DNA of 64,000 nt, from contig CM055111.1 in assembly GCA_029204225.1 (NCBI GenBank), forward strand, positions 41,170,815-41,234,814, written 5' to 3'. Both the position numbers and the translations under genes were made by a program. The notes under the pieces were generated by a model. The model did no database searches, was not told the DNA's origin, and saw only the letters and a list, made by a program, of their open reading frames with translations. The DNA is from Diphasiastrum complanatum (lineage: Eukaryota; Streptophyta; Lycopodiopsida; Lycopodiales; Lycopodiaceae). Positions 33,748-43,697 of the stretch are shown here, in pieces; position 1 is the first letter of the stretch, and each line of letters starts with the position of its first letter.

Positions 33748-34113
33748 ATCCTGATTAGCTATAACTTTTTATCGGTGCATCAAAATTTGAGACTGAGTAT
33801 AGCGCATGAAAGAGGACGTCGAGAGCTTTCCAACGCATACCATATTGTCATAGTTTTGTCCAGAAACAAAAAAGTTATAGTTGTTAGAAAAAATGGGATA
33901 TCTAATCAGCGCACCCGAGTACATTTGCAACTTTGCAAATGTACTCAGACGCTCTGATTAGATATCCCATTTTTCTAACAACTATAACTTTCTTGTTTAT
34001 GGACAAAACTATGAGTATATGCATGTGTTGAAAAGCTCTTGGCGCCCTCTTCCTTATGGTGTACTCAATTTCAAAATCTGATGCACCGATCAAAAGTTAT
34101 ATCTAATCATGAT
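33748..34113. mobile_element. Foldback (MITE-like) inverted repeat, about 366 bp
   Basis: Left arm 33748-33929 and right arm 33934-34113 are imperfect reverse complements along about 180 nt, separated by only 4 nt. The inner 13 nt (GAGTACATTTGCA / TGCAAATGTACTC) pair perfectly. Further out, GGGATATCTAATCAG pairs with CTGATTAGATATCCC, and outer parts such as CGGTGCATCA pair with TGATGCACCG. It could fold into one long hairpin. No transposase and no clear target duplication were seen. It lies immediately beside the unknown minus-strand gene tract. Confidence 0.85.
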
Positions 34114-34363
34114 GGTGAATGGCAATATAGGTATAGGTTAAATGGGCAGCACCGGAAATACAAAATGTTGTCGGATAGTCTTCTCTCTCCATGTTATCTC
34201 TCTCTAAAGTCAAACTTGCTTGAAGGGCCCATTTTGAGCCCATATTTCTCCTAATGAATATCGGTCTCAATCACAAAATGCAAGTTAGAACAAAACCTCA
34301 CTGAGGGAGATTAAAAAAACTCCAGAGATCAACTGAATTGTTGATCCCTAGATATTCAGACTT

Positions 34364-34723
34364 TCATTTTAGCCACTCAGAGATAATATAGAGTACGTGG
34401 CTTCGATTCGCAACTTATTGTACTCATTTACTTCTGTTTCGGTTTCATACTGAATCAATACCATCTTCTATTGCGTTCAGCTTCGTCTCAGAATGTATGT
34501 GTTTCTGTATTTCTTCGCGACTAATTCACAACTAATTATTTGTCTGATAATTTTCGATGCTTAATTGTTTGGCTAATAATCACTGTAGTATTGGCGATTT
34601 CAAAACTAGTTACTATAAGTTCAAACGTGATTTCTATCACTATTGTCTTGTTTGAAATTGATAGACATAGTCATGCATTGAAAGTAGAAAGTTTCCGCTA
34701 CAATTATCTAACCTATTTTCGAC
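34364..34723 (+). repeat. Copia-A LTR fragment
   Basis: Matches 13598 to about 13910 of the copia-A LTR (GCCACTCAGAGATAATAT, then CGTCTCAGAATGTATG, then ATTGATAGACATAGTCATGC) and ends CCTATTTTCGACA. That end equals the LTR terminus in the inverted copy at 23968. No primer site follows, so it is a solo or 3' LTR remnant with its 5' part missing. Confidence 0.7.
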
Positions 34724-34960
34724 ATCCTCAAGAGATGACTTTTGGATCTCAGTGTTCCAAGAGTGTTTCTCTTTCTATACTTTTTTTTGAAGGATAATAG
34801 GAAATTGAAATAAAAGAGATAAAAAAATACAATCAATCAATGAAGAATGTACAAAAGGGAATGTAACATTGATAGAGAATAAAAAGTGAAGTGGAGATGG
34901 TGGATTCGGATCTTAATCTAAGTTCTCTACTCTCTCACTACTCAAGATGTTGCAACTTCA
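34724..34960. other. Spacer
   Basis: AT-rich; nothing recognised. Confidence 0.3.
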
Positions 34961-35640
34961 GAAAGATGATTTTGGAAATGTAGGCTCTTGGGAGAGTAGG
35001 ACCTTTGAGATCAGAATGTAGGCTAGGAAATGGTGTGTGAAAATGTAAATTTTTTTGGGAAAGTCCAAGATCTGGGAAGTATGAAAGCTTTTGGAATTGT
35101 GAGGATTGGGGAATGCAATTCGTGGGATTTTGGGAATATGGAGTCTGGGGATTATTGAATTTGAGAATATGAAAGTTGGGGAATATGGAAATTGAGATTT
35201 GGGAATATAAAAAGTTGGAAAGACAAAAATTGGAAACTTAGAAAACTTGGGAACGTAAAATTTGGGAATGCAAGCAGTTGGCGAATTTGAAATTTTTGGA
35301 AAATGTAAGATTGGATGTGGGAATGTAGAAATTTGGGAAAGTGCAAGATCTGGGAATGTAGGAATGTGGGGCAATACTTGGAAATGTAAAAGTGGAAATT
35401 TGGGGAAGACAAATCTTGGGAATGCAGCTTGGGGAATGTAAGACCTGGGAAGGCAAAAATGACAAAGTGAAACTGTGGGGAAGATGGATCTTGGGAGGCA
35501 AAAATGTGTGGGAAGAAATAAAAATTTTTGAAAATGTGAAAATTGCGAAATGCAAATATTTGGGAAAGCAACAAGTTGGGGAATGTGAAAGTGGGGAACT
35601 TAAAAATTTGGAAATGTACAAGTTGGAGAATGTGGAAATT
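34961..35640 (+). repeat. Purine-rich minisatellite (TTGGGAATGT type)
   Basis: About 680 bases of degenerate short units around TTGGGAATGTAAAA, TTTGGGAAGGCAAAA and GTTGGGGAATGTGAAA, with 15-25 bp spacing. The plus strand is nearly all G, A and T; C is rare. Minus-strand open frames (PNFTFPKF-type proline/phenylalanine repeats) and plus-strand frames are translations of the repeat, not genes. Confidence 0.85.
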
Positions 35641-35646
35641 TTGAAG

Positions 35647-36610
35647 CAAGTGCCAATGTGCAAAATGCATTAACTTTATCAGCTTTTATGATATGTCCTC
35701 ACCCCTTGGATATGTAATAGAGCAATATTAGGAGAAGGTACAACGAAGAGGTCTAACTCATATGGTATCTCTAGAAGTGTAGGGAAATTTCAAAAGTTAT
35801 GCAAAACAAACTGGCAAGAAATTGTTACAAACAATAACTCTGCAAATTAGTTTAAGTGCCCGTATTCAAAATGCAATAAATTTTTGGACTTTTCTGATTT
35901 AGGTTCTCCCTTTGGATATGTGATAGAGCAAGACTAGGTTCAGTGAATATGGCGAACTCAAATGGTAGCTCTGGAAGTGTAGGAAAATTTCCAAAGTTAT
36001 GCAAAAAAAACTGGCAAGAAATTGTCATTGACAGCAACTTTGGAAATTAGTTTAAGTGCCAATATTCAAAATGCAATAACTTTTTGATCTTTTGTGATTT
36101 AGGTTTGCCCTTTGGATATGTGATGGAGCAAAATTAGGAGAATTTTCAATGAAGAGGGAGAACTCAGATTGTAGCTCAGGAAGTGTAGGGAAATTTCCAA
36201 CGTTATGCAAAAACACTGGCAATAAATTGTCGTAGACAGTAACTTTGCAAATTAGTTTAAGTGTCAATATTCAAAATGCAATAACTTTTTGAGCTTTTGT
36301 GATCTAGGTTTTTCCTTTATATATGTGATAGATCAAGATTAGGAGAATCTTCAATGAAGAGGCCGAACCCAGATGGTGACTCAGAAAGTGTAGAGAAATT
36401 TCCAACATTATGCAAAAAAAACTAGCAAGAAATTGTAACTCTGCAAATTAGTTTAAGTGCCAGTATTCAAAATGCAATTACTTTTTGAGATTTTTTGATC
36501 TAGGTTCGCCCTTTGGATATGTGATAGATCATTAGGAGAATATTTAGTGAAGAGGGAAAACTTAGATGGTGGCTCAGGAAGTGTATGGAAATTTCCAAAG
36601 TTGGATACAG
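35647..36610 (+). repeat. 200-bp tandem repeat array, nearly five units
   Basis: The phrase TTTAAGTGCC...TATTCAAAATGC starts units at 35851, 36051, 36256 and 36452, with a diverged first unit near 35647. Spacings are therefore 200, 205 and 196. Each unit includes CTTTTTGAGCTTTTGTGATC, TTTGGATATGTGATAGA, AGAATATTCAATGAAGAGG-like, TGTAGGGAAATTTCC and ACTGGCAAGAAATTGT segments. Units differ by substitutions and short indels. It directly follows the purine minisatellite. Confidence 0.9.
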
Positions 36611-36840
36611 AGACAGATTGGTGGACAACTCTTTTTTCTAGTTTTCTGACATTGTTTTAGTTGATTTTGTCGGGAGATTAACTCCAGTTTTTTCAATGAT
36701 TTTAATTCTTGTTTAGTGGAATGGGATGGAGAAGGTACACACCCACATTTACATGCAAACACAACAAATCAGAGATCATACAAAAATAAAACTAAAAGTC
36801 AACAAAAGTAGTGAGCAGAAAATGGAGAGTAGAATGGAGA

Positions 36841-36853
36841 GCAACGGTGCCAA
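36841..36853 (-). other. Candidate primer binding site (tRNA-Asp-like)
   Basis: On the minus strand TTGGCACCGTTGC lies directly after the LTR end CTTAACA. Many plant gypsy elements use TGGCGCCGTTGCC (tRNA-Asp). The match here has one internal difference, G to A, so it is a decayed or variant site. Confidence 0.5.
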
Positions 36854-37129
36854 TGTTAAGCCTAGTTCCTCTGAGAGGAAGTGGCTAGGTGTCATGTGTA
36901 GTGCAATGGTGAGTCGGGTCCGATCCAATGAGGAGCCCTAGAGATGGCTCAACCTCCACTAGTTCAAGCTGCAAAGGCAAACAAGGTTCTAGAAACTATA
37001 CACTAGCATGGCATGTACAATGAACGACATACAAAATAAATCATTGAAATACCTAGAAAATAACTAACCACCCTACCTTACACTTTACAACCATCCACAC
37101 ATATGCACAAGAGAGAGAGAGAAAAGGAG

Positions 37130-37214
<85 letters not shown>

Positions 37215-37272
37215 TACTCGAAAATGCTAGAGTCTACTTCTATTAAATTGTGGATTCCCATACAAAGGAAAT
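36854..37272 (-). repeat. GA-rich LTR, copy 2, truncated
   Basis: Homologous to 26001-26581. In minus orientation it ends CTTAACA at 36854, next to the candidate primer site, so it would be the 5' LTR of an element whose interior lies to the left. Homology stops at 37272, just before where copy 1 has its TATA box, so U3 and the promoter are missing. The sequence continues directly into the Copia-II 3' region, making this a recombination or insertion junction. Confidence 0.6.
37107..37210 (+). repeat. (GA)n microsatellite in LTR copy 2
   Basis: About 40 or more GA dinucleotides after GAAAAGGAGGAG. The same position in LTR copy 1 also holds (GA)n, so the microsatellite is part of the LTR. Confidence 0.95.
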
Positions 37273-39093
37273 GTCTAAGTATAGGTCTAGTTTCTAATGT
37301 TCTAAAGTAGTTTCCATGATTGATATAGATAATAGTGTCCAAATTGGATGCTTCACTATTTCTTACATCAATTTTACACATCAAAATATAACTAGAACAT
37401 GAAGAACCAGATAGAATGTGAGTGAAATGATTCCTCCATGTTTCAAACTTTGAACTCTCTGGAAAATTACAGCAACCAAACAATAAATGTGAGTGATGAC
37501 CATGTGCTTGCTTGTCTCCTCCAACTTTGTCCTTTCTTGATATGTCTCCACCATAAAACTCCATGAATGAGCCTCCATCTCCATCTTGCCACAAGATATC
37601 ATCAACACTTGATGACTTGGCCATGAATGAGTGACATAATGAGCCTCCAATAGCTACATTTCCATCAACAAAACTAGCCAAGAATGCTAGTACAACTCCC
37701 ACATCAATACTCACCAATGTAGTTTTACCATATCTTGACAATCTGCACACATCCACATGAAATTGCTCAAACATGAGATAGAACAAGTAAAGTAAACTTG
37801 AACAAAACCTCCTTGCTACTCCTTTGACCTTACTTGAGTATTCAAACACCTTCAAAAACAGATCCATGATATCTTTGCCAAATAACCTTCCTTTGATGCT
37901 CTTGACTAGCTCCAAATTGCCACCTTTCCTTTTGTGTTGTTGAAGCCCTTTGAGACCAACCTCTTGATATTCATCTTGACCATCAAAGTCATTGAGAAAA
38001 CTTTTTTTTTCCAGATCCATTACTTGATTTTCCAGCATGAAAACCATAAGAACCAATATCCACTTGCATAGCATCGTTTACACAAGAAGATTCAAAGTGA
38101 GTCGCTTCCACTTGCTTACCTTTCTCTTGATCATCAAAGATATCAAAGACATGAATATCTTCAGACCTAAACCTCTGAAAATACTCCCTCTCAAACATAT
38201 GATCTAGATCCAACACAATCTCATCAATGCTTGATCTCGATCAAACACAAAGGTTAATGAAAATAATGCCTGCATCATAAATCAAAAGATAGATTCCAAA
38301 CTTTTGCCTCTCGATTTGTTCCATGTAGTCACTTTTGTCATCTCGATCATGAGTGATCAATTCACAATCATAGAATCCTTTGAGTTGATGAAGAGATGTG
38401 AGATCCATACCTTAGATCTTCCCAAGAACCAATCTTCCATTGCTCTTTCCTTCGTAAAACTCTCTCTTAATGATTGCATCAACCTCAAAAACATTAGAAG
38501 CCATGAAAAAAATGATTAGTACCTTCAACATAAGGATGATTGAAGTACTCCCTTTTTTTAAACAAGAATTCTACTCAATGTTTTAAGTAATGACTCATAC
38601 GATAATGATTCTTCCTCACTACCATTCACAATGACATCATTCAAAGAACATCCTACTTTGAACTCTTCATATACTTATCTTCTTCTCGACTTATGACAAC
38701 CTTCCTCACCAAGTCTCTTGACAAAACCATTTGATATACTCTCTTTATAAAGACATGTGACTCCACTTGCTACAAAAATGACTTTCTTGGACTCATCACA
38801 AAAGAATGTAGAAGAACCATCTCCTTCATGAATGCACCTAGAAACATCTTTTTCCATATGATCAAAGAAATCATTAGCAACAACCTTTTCCAAAGAAGAA
38901 TCTTCACCTCCATTGATGAAGTTAGCTCTTTCATTACCTTTTGTAAGCTTGCACTTGCCATGAAGAACCATTGAAACACCATCATTATCCTCAAGACTAG
39001 CCAAGTTAGCACACAGATGAACATCTCCAAGAAGCATATTAGATCTTGACCTAGATCTAGCATAAGCAAGCTTGTTAGACTTTGCATAAGATC
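37273..39093 (-). pseudogene. Copia-II C-terminal unknown domain fused to an integrase remnant
   Basis: Read on the minus strand from 39093. A short integrase-like remnant SNKLAYARSRSRS matches the SKSHRLAYSRSTSRS part of Copia-I. In the same frame it runs on into unrelated sequence (MLLGDVHLCANLASLEDNDG, then KKVIFVASGVTCLYKE) to a stop at 38675. Further left, broken frames read FEREYFQRFRSEDIHVFDIF (38.2 kb) and KFETWRNHFTHIL (37.4 kb). SSYILMCKIDVRNSEASNLD follows to about 37330. The CKxxxRxSEASxxDT and ETWR motifs are shared with the Copia-III ORF. Protease lies upstream; integrase core, RT and RNase H are absent. The left end runs into the (GA)n LTR, and the SLSLSL tail is not part of it. 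Confidence 0.6.
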
Positions 39094-39748
39094 TGTGAAA
39101 AATACAGATCCTAAGTGGATCTAAACTCCAAGATCATTGGCTTGAATGCTTGCACTCCAAACTACATAAGCTAGGAATTGGCAACACATTCTATGCTACC
39201 TAGAATGCAAAGAACTTGATCAAAAAGCATTTATCACAAATGGAAACTTCCATAAACATCAAGTGCGGCCCAAAATAGCATTATACAGTCCATAATACAT
39301 CAGCCTACCACTTTTGGAAAGCACCTAAGATCATACACAATAGCTTGAAGACAATACACACAACAATGCTCTCAATGGAGGAAGAAACAATGACAATGAT
39401 CTATTGATCTCAATGAAGCATACAAAAGGTTTCTCCAACCTGTTCTCCACGACTTCCCTACTATTTATGGATGAGGAAGATGACTCTCTCTCCTCTCTCT
39501 AGAAGGTACTTGACCCTAGATATTCCCTATATAGGAAAAATAGCTAAAAATGGCTTATATGACCAAAATACATCAAAATGGTCTCATTTTGAAGGGTATG
39601 AAGTTTGACACTTCATCATACTGAAAAAATATAGTAAATAAAAACATTGTGGCCTGGTTCACACGTGTGAAACTCCAGAACCAAAACTATTTACAATTTT
39701 AGCCAATTTAGGCCTCAAACTAGCTAGGAAATGTTGACAATTTTCACA
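39094..39748 (-). repeat. Copia-I 3' LTR
   Basis: 655 bp, minus orientation, starting at 39748 immediately after the PPT. It contains a TATA-like CTATATAG (39527-39534) and the palindrome TTCACACGTGTGAA (39658-39671). Confidence 0.97.
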
Positions 39749-42700
39749 CTCCCTCTTCAACATTGGATGCTAGTTTCAACATAGTCTTTGAGCACATTCC
39801 AAGATTAGATCTATGCATTAAATATAGGTCCTTTCCCAATGGTTTGGTGAAGATATCAGCCACACACTCCTTTGAAGAGACATGTTGAAGCTCCACCTCT
39901 TTGGCAATGACTTGATCTCTCACAAAATGGTGAGCAAACTCAATGTGCTTGCTCCTTGCATGAAAAACAGGATTGCTTGCCAAGCTTTGGGCTGAAAGGT
40001 TATCACAAAGTATGATTGGAGTCTTCTCTGGTTCCAGCAAGTGAAGATCCAATAACATCCTCTTGATCCAAAGAATCTCCTTGGTGCATGTTGTTAATGC
40101 CTTGTACTCGGCTTCGGTGGAAGATAGAGAGATAGTTGGTTGCTTCTTTGATAGCCATGAGACCACTCCATCTCCAAGATAGATTGCAAAGGCACTTGTT
40201 GACTTCCTATCCATTTGATCACCTGCAAAATCTGAATCTGAAAATCCACAAAGGTTAGGTGTAGTACCTCCATACAAGATGCCAAAATCTCTAGATCCCG
40301 AGATGTATCTAAGTACTCTCTTTCCTAGCTTCCAATGAGCCTCACTAGGATCTTGCATAAATTGACTTAGTTTACCAACCACAAAGCTTAGATCAGGTCT
40401 TGTGATGGTTAACCATATAAGAGATCCTATTAGCTTTCTATAGAGAGTAATGTCCTTGAAGGATCTTTCATTACTTCTTGTAGTTAGCTTTACATTTGAT
40501 TCCATAGGAGTAGAAACAACTTTACAATCTTCCATATGAAACCTTTTTAGAATAGAGTTAACATACTTTTCTTGACATATGAATGTAGATTTAGAAGTTC
40601 TAATAATCTCTATTCCTAAGATATAATGAAGTTTACCAAGATCTTGAATTTCAAACTCTCTTTTGAGTGCCATCTTGATTTCATCTATATCTAGATTGTT
40701 ACCACCACTTAAGATAATGTCATCAACATAGATCAAAAGTAAAGTGATATCATTTTCATTCAATCTAAAGTAGAGAGAATGATCATACTCACTCATAACA
40801 AAGTTTTGAGAAAGTAAGAAGGAATTGAGCTTAGCATACCAACTCCTTGGTGCTTGCTTTAGCCCATACAAACTCTTTTGGAGATAGCACACATGATTAG
40901 GCTCATCATGTGAAACATAGCCCTCGGGTTGCTCCATGTAAATATCTTCTTCAAGATCACCATTCAAGAAGGCATTAGTAACATCCATTTGCCACATATC
41001 CCAATCATAAAGAGTTGCAAGAGAGATTAGGATTCGAATAGTTACCATCTTTGCCACGGGTGCAAAGGTCTCATCATAGTCAATACCATATTCTTGAGCA
41101 TACCCCTTTGCCACCAACCTTGCCTTGTACTTGTTGATTGATCCATCTTGATTTGTCTTGATCTTGAAGATCCACTTACAACCAATTGCCTTCTTGTCCT
41201 TTGGAAGCTTTACCAACCTCCATGTGTTGCTTTTGATGAGTGCTTGATGCTCATGATCCATGGCTTGGATCCATTCCTTCTTTTGAATTGCTTCACCTAC
41301 ACAAGTTGGTTCATCAAAAGAGGTAAGAAAAGCAAAGTTAGAGTTGTCCACCACTTGCTTTCCTTTTTCATCATAGGTTAGCCTTGATGGCTTAGCCCTT
41401 TGCCTTTGAGTCTTCCTTGAAGTTTGCTTTGGAGTGGCATCTCCATCTTCATCCAAGACATCTTGCACATCATGATGATTAGTAGGCACATCAACATCAA
41501 CATCAACAACATTGGAAACATTCTCTTCATGAAAGATGACATCCCTACTTATGACAACTTTCTTTGTAGAAGGAATGTACACTTTGTAAGCCTTGCTTAC
41601 TTCACTATAGCCAACAAACACACCCTTCTTTGATGAAGGATCTTCTTTAGTTCTATCATCAAGTGTGATATTGACAAAACATGTACATCCAAAGATCCTA
41701 CAATGCTTGACACTCGGCCTTCTACCATAAAGAACCTCATGAGGAGTTTTACCATCCAAGGAAGCACTTGTCCATCTATTACATAGATAGTTAGCACATG
41801 CTAAAGCTTCCCCCCAAAAAGACTTAGCAAGATTAGCATGTAGTCTCATTGCCTTGGCACATTCACAAAGGGTTCTATTCTTCCTCTCGGCCACTCCATT
41901 CTGTTGTGGAGTCCTAGGACTAGACATCTCCCTCTTAATCCCATGTGCTATACAAAAGTCTTTGAACCTATTTGAGGTGTATTCCCCTCCATTATCAGAT
42001 CTTAAGCATTTGATCTTTGTATTGAATTGGTTTTCCATTTCATTCTTGAACTTGACAAATGCAGCAAACACTTCATCCTTACTTTTAAGAAGATAGATCC
42101 AAGTATACCTACTAAAGTCATCAATGAAAGTTGCATACATCTTTGCCCCACCATTGCTAGTTGTACTAGAAGAATGAATATCAGAAAGCACAAGTTGAAA
42201 AGCTTCTTTAGATCTAGAAGTAGATCTAGAATAAGCAAGTCTATGAGATTTGGACAAGGCACAATGTTCACAAACACTATTGTTTGCAACAAGACTTTTA
42301 GGGAGACCAAGAACAAGCTCTTTCTTTGCCATTACCTCCAAAGATTTGAAGTTGGGATGGCCCAACCTCTTGTGCCAAACTTCTTGGTTTGTCAATTGCT
42401 CCCTAGCCATACATCCTTCATGATTAGAGATCACACATGCATCAAGCTTGAAAAGTTTACCATGCCTCCTACCTTGAGCAATCAAGGATCCACATTTACT
42501 TATCAAACATGCATCTCCAATGAACTCCACATCAAGTCCTTTGTCAATCATTTGACTTACACTAAGCAAATTCTTAGTGATTGAAGGAATGTACAAAACA
42601 TTTTCAAGATTTGCTTTCCTATTTGTTGAAAGGGAAATAGGAATAGTGCCTATGCCTTTGATGTCACATTGACCATCATTTGCAGTGTAGATGATGTTAC

Positions 42701-43697
42701 CTTCTCCCTCATAAGACAATAAGGATGTAAAGTATTCCTTATGTCTTGTCATGTGAGATGAGGCTCCACTATCAATCCACCAAGGATCATTATCATCTAT
42801 GTTGGCTAACAAACTTGAAGTCATAACAAGTGATTCACATGTGTTATGTTCTTCCTCATCTATTGTAAGATTTCCTTGCCTCTCTCCTTGCTCTCTTTTC
42901 TTCTTATAACATTCATTTGCAAAATGACCTTTTATCCCACAATAAAAGCACTTGAACTTTGACTTATTGTTCTTAGTAGAAGAGGAAGAGGAAGAGTGAT
43001 CATCATGATCAAAGTTACCACCTTTGGACCATTTCCCTTTGCCTTTACCTTTGCCCTTGAATTTGCCTTTTGTGAAGAAAGCCTCTTCACCTCCACCTTG
43101 CAAGGATGCACCATCAAGCTTTGATTGCAACCTATGTTCTTCAGCCAATAAGATTTCTTGCAAGTCAACCACACTTGGCAAGACTCTTTGAATGGCAAAA
43201 CTTTGCACAAGGTTAGCATGTTCATTTAGCAAACCATTCAACATAACTTGGACTATTTCACCATCTTTTATGTTCTCATCAATGCATGCTAAATCATCAC
43301 TTAGGGACTTAACTCTCAAGATAAATGCATGAGCACTTTCACCCTCTCTTTGCCTACTAGAAAATATTTGTCTCCTTAGGGTCAATACCCTAGATGTGGA
43401 CTTTGATTCAAAGAGCTTCTTTAAGGCATTCCATGCCTCACTTGCACTTTGACACTTTCCAACTTCCTTGAGAAGTTCATTTGTAACATTCATTTTAATG
43501 ATATGAAGAGCCCTTTTGGCCTTCTTATCAAACCTTTGTTGCTCTTGAAGTGTGAGAGGTCTCTCTTCAATTTCTGCAACTATGTCCATGAGTTCATTCA
43601 ACTCAAGTAAGGACTCCATCCTCACTTTCCAAGTAGAGTAGTTTGATGAACTCAACCTTTCACTAGACTCTAGCATGATCCCACCATTGGAAGCCAT
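39744..43697 (-). CDS. Copia-I Gag-Pol polyprotein, 1317 aa
   Basis: Single uninterrupted ORF for the whole copia polyprotein, in copia order (integrase before RT). Gag starts MASNGGIMLESSERLSSSNY with a UBN2-type region to about residue 195. A zinc knuckle CFYCGIKGHFANEC lies at 250-263. Protease has DSGA at 309-312. Integrase has HHCC residues H442, H447, C476 and C479, and the D506, D568, E604 triad (QNGVAERKNRT). RT has YGLKQAP near 944 and YVDD at 990-993. RNase H has Asp at 1154/1156, STEAE near 1194 and Asp1232. The C-terminus reads ADIFTKPL. The product would form virus-like particles, copy its RNA to cDNA and integrate it. All catalytic motifs I checked are present. The chosen ATG fits the conserved Gag start and follows a leader of about 1.16 kb. 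Confidence 0.97.
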   Translation of the reverse strand: MASNGGIMLESSERLSSSNYSTWKVRMESLLELNELMDIVAEIEERPLTLQEQQRFDKKAKRALHIIKMNVTNELLKEVGKCQSASEAWNALKKLFESKSTSRVLTLRRQIFSSRQREGESAHAFILRVKSLSDDLACIDENIKDGEIVQVMLNGLLNEHANLVQSFAIQRVLPSVVDLQEILLAEEHRLQSKLDGASLQGGGEEAFFTKGKFKGKGKGKGKWSKGGNFDHDDHSSSSSSTKNNKSKFKCFYCGIKGHFANECYKKKREQGERQGNLTIDEEEHNTCESLVMTSSLLANIDDNDPWWIDSGASSHMTRHKEYFTSLLSYEGEGNIIYTANDGQCDIKGIGTIPISLSTNRKANLENVLYIPSITKNLLSVSQMIDKGLDVEFIGDACLISKCGSLIAQGRRHGKLFKLDACVISNHEGCMAREQLTNQEVWHKRLGHPNFKSLEVMAKKELVLGLPKSLVANNSVCEHCALSKSHRLAYSRSTSRSKEAFQLVLSDIHSSSTTSNGGAKMYATFIDDFSRYTWIYLLKSKDEVFAAFVKFKNEMENQFNTKIKCLRSDNGGEYTSNRFKDFCIAHGIKREMSSPRTPQQNGVAERKNRTLCECAKAMRLHANLAKSFWGEALACANYLCNRWTSASLDGKTPHEVLYGRRPSVKHCRIFGCTCFVNITLDDRTKEDPSSKKGVFVGYSEVSKAYKVYIPSTKKVVISRDVIFHEENVSNVVDVDVDVPTNHHDVQDVLDEDGDATPKQTSRKTQRQRAKPSRLTYDEKGKQVVDNSNFAFLTSFDEPTCVGEAIQKKEWIQAMDHEHQALIKSNTWRLVKLPKDKKAIGCKWIFKIKTNQDGSINKYKARLVAKGYAQEYGIDYDETFAPVAKMVTIRILISLATLYDWDMWQMDVTNAFLNGDLEEDIYMEQPEGYVSHDEPNHVCYLQKSLYGLKQAPRSWYAKLNSFLLSQNFVMSEYDHSLYFRLNENDITLLLIYVDDIILSGGNNLDIDEIKMALKREFEIQDLGKLHYILGIEIIRTSKSTFICQEKYVNSILKRFHMEDCKVVSTPMESNVKLTTRSNERSFKDITLYRKLIGSLIWLTITRPDLSFVVGKLSQFMQDPSEAHWKLGKRVLRYISGSRDFGILYGGTTPNLCGFSDSDFAGDQMDRKSTSAFAIYLGDGVVSWLSKKQPTISLSSTEAEYKALTTCTKEILWIKRMLLDLHLLEPEKTPIILCDNLSAQSLASNPVFHARSKHIEFAHHFVRDQVIAKEVELQHVSSKECVADIFTKPLGKDLYLMHRSNLGMCSKTMLKLASNVEEGV
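39749..39761 (-). promoter_or_regulatory. Copia-I polypurine tract
   Basis: Minus-strand GTTGAAGAGGGAG abuts the LTR. It is also the last coding sequence of the ORF, and the stop codon TGA is formed by LTR bases 39746-39744. Confidence 0.9.

Noticed and set aside
35152-35673. Overlapping open frames of 140-170 codons on both strands
   Set aside because: They translate a purine minisatellite in several phases (PNFTFPKF-type repeats); the same repeat is open in many frames because of its composition.
37085-37330. Serine-leucine tail of the 329-codon minus-strand frame
   Set aside because: This part is the (GA)n tract and GA-rich LTR read through from the Copia-II relic; it is not a real C-terminus.
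42027-42584. 185-codon plus-strand open frame
   Set aside because: Antisense shadow of the Copia-I integrase region.
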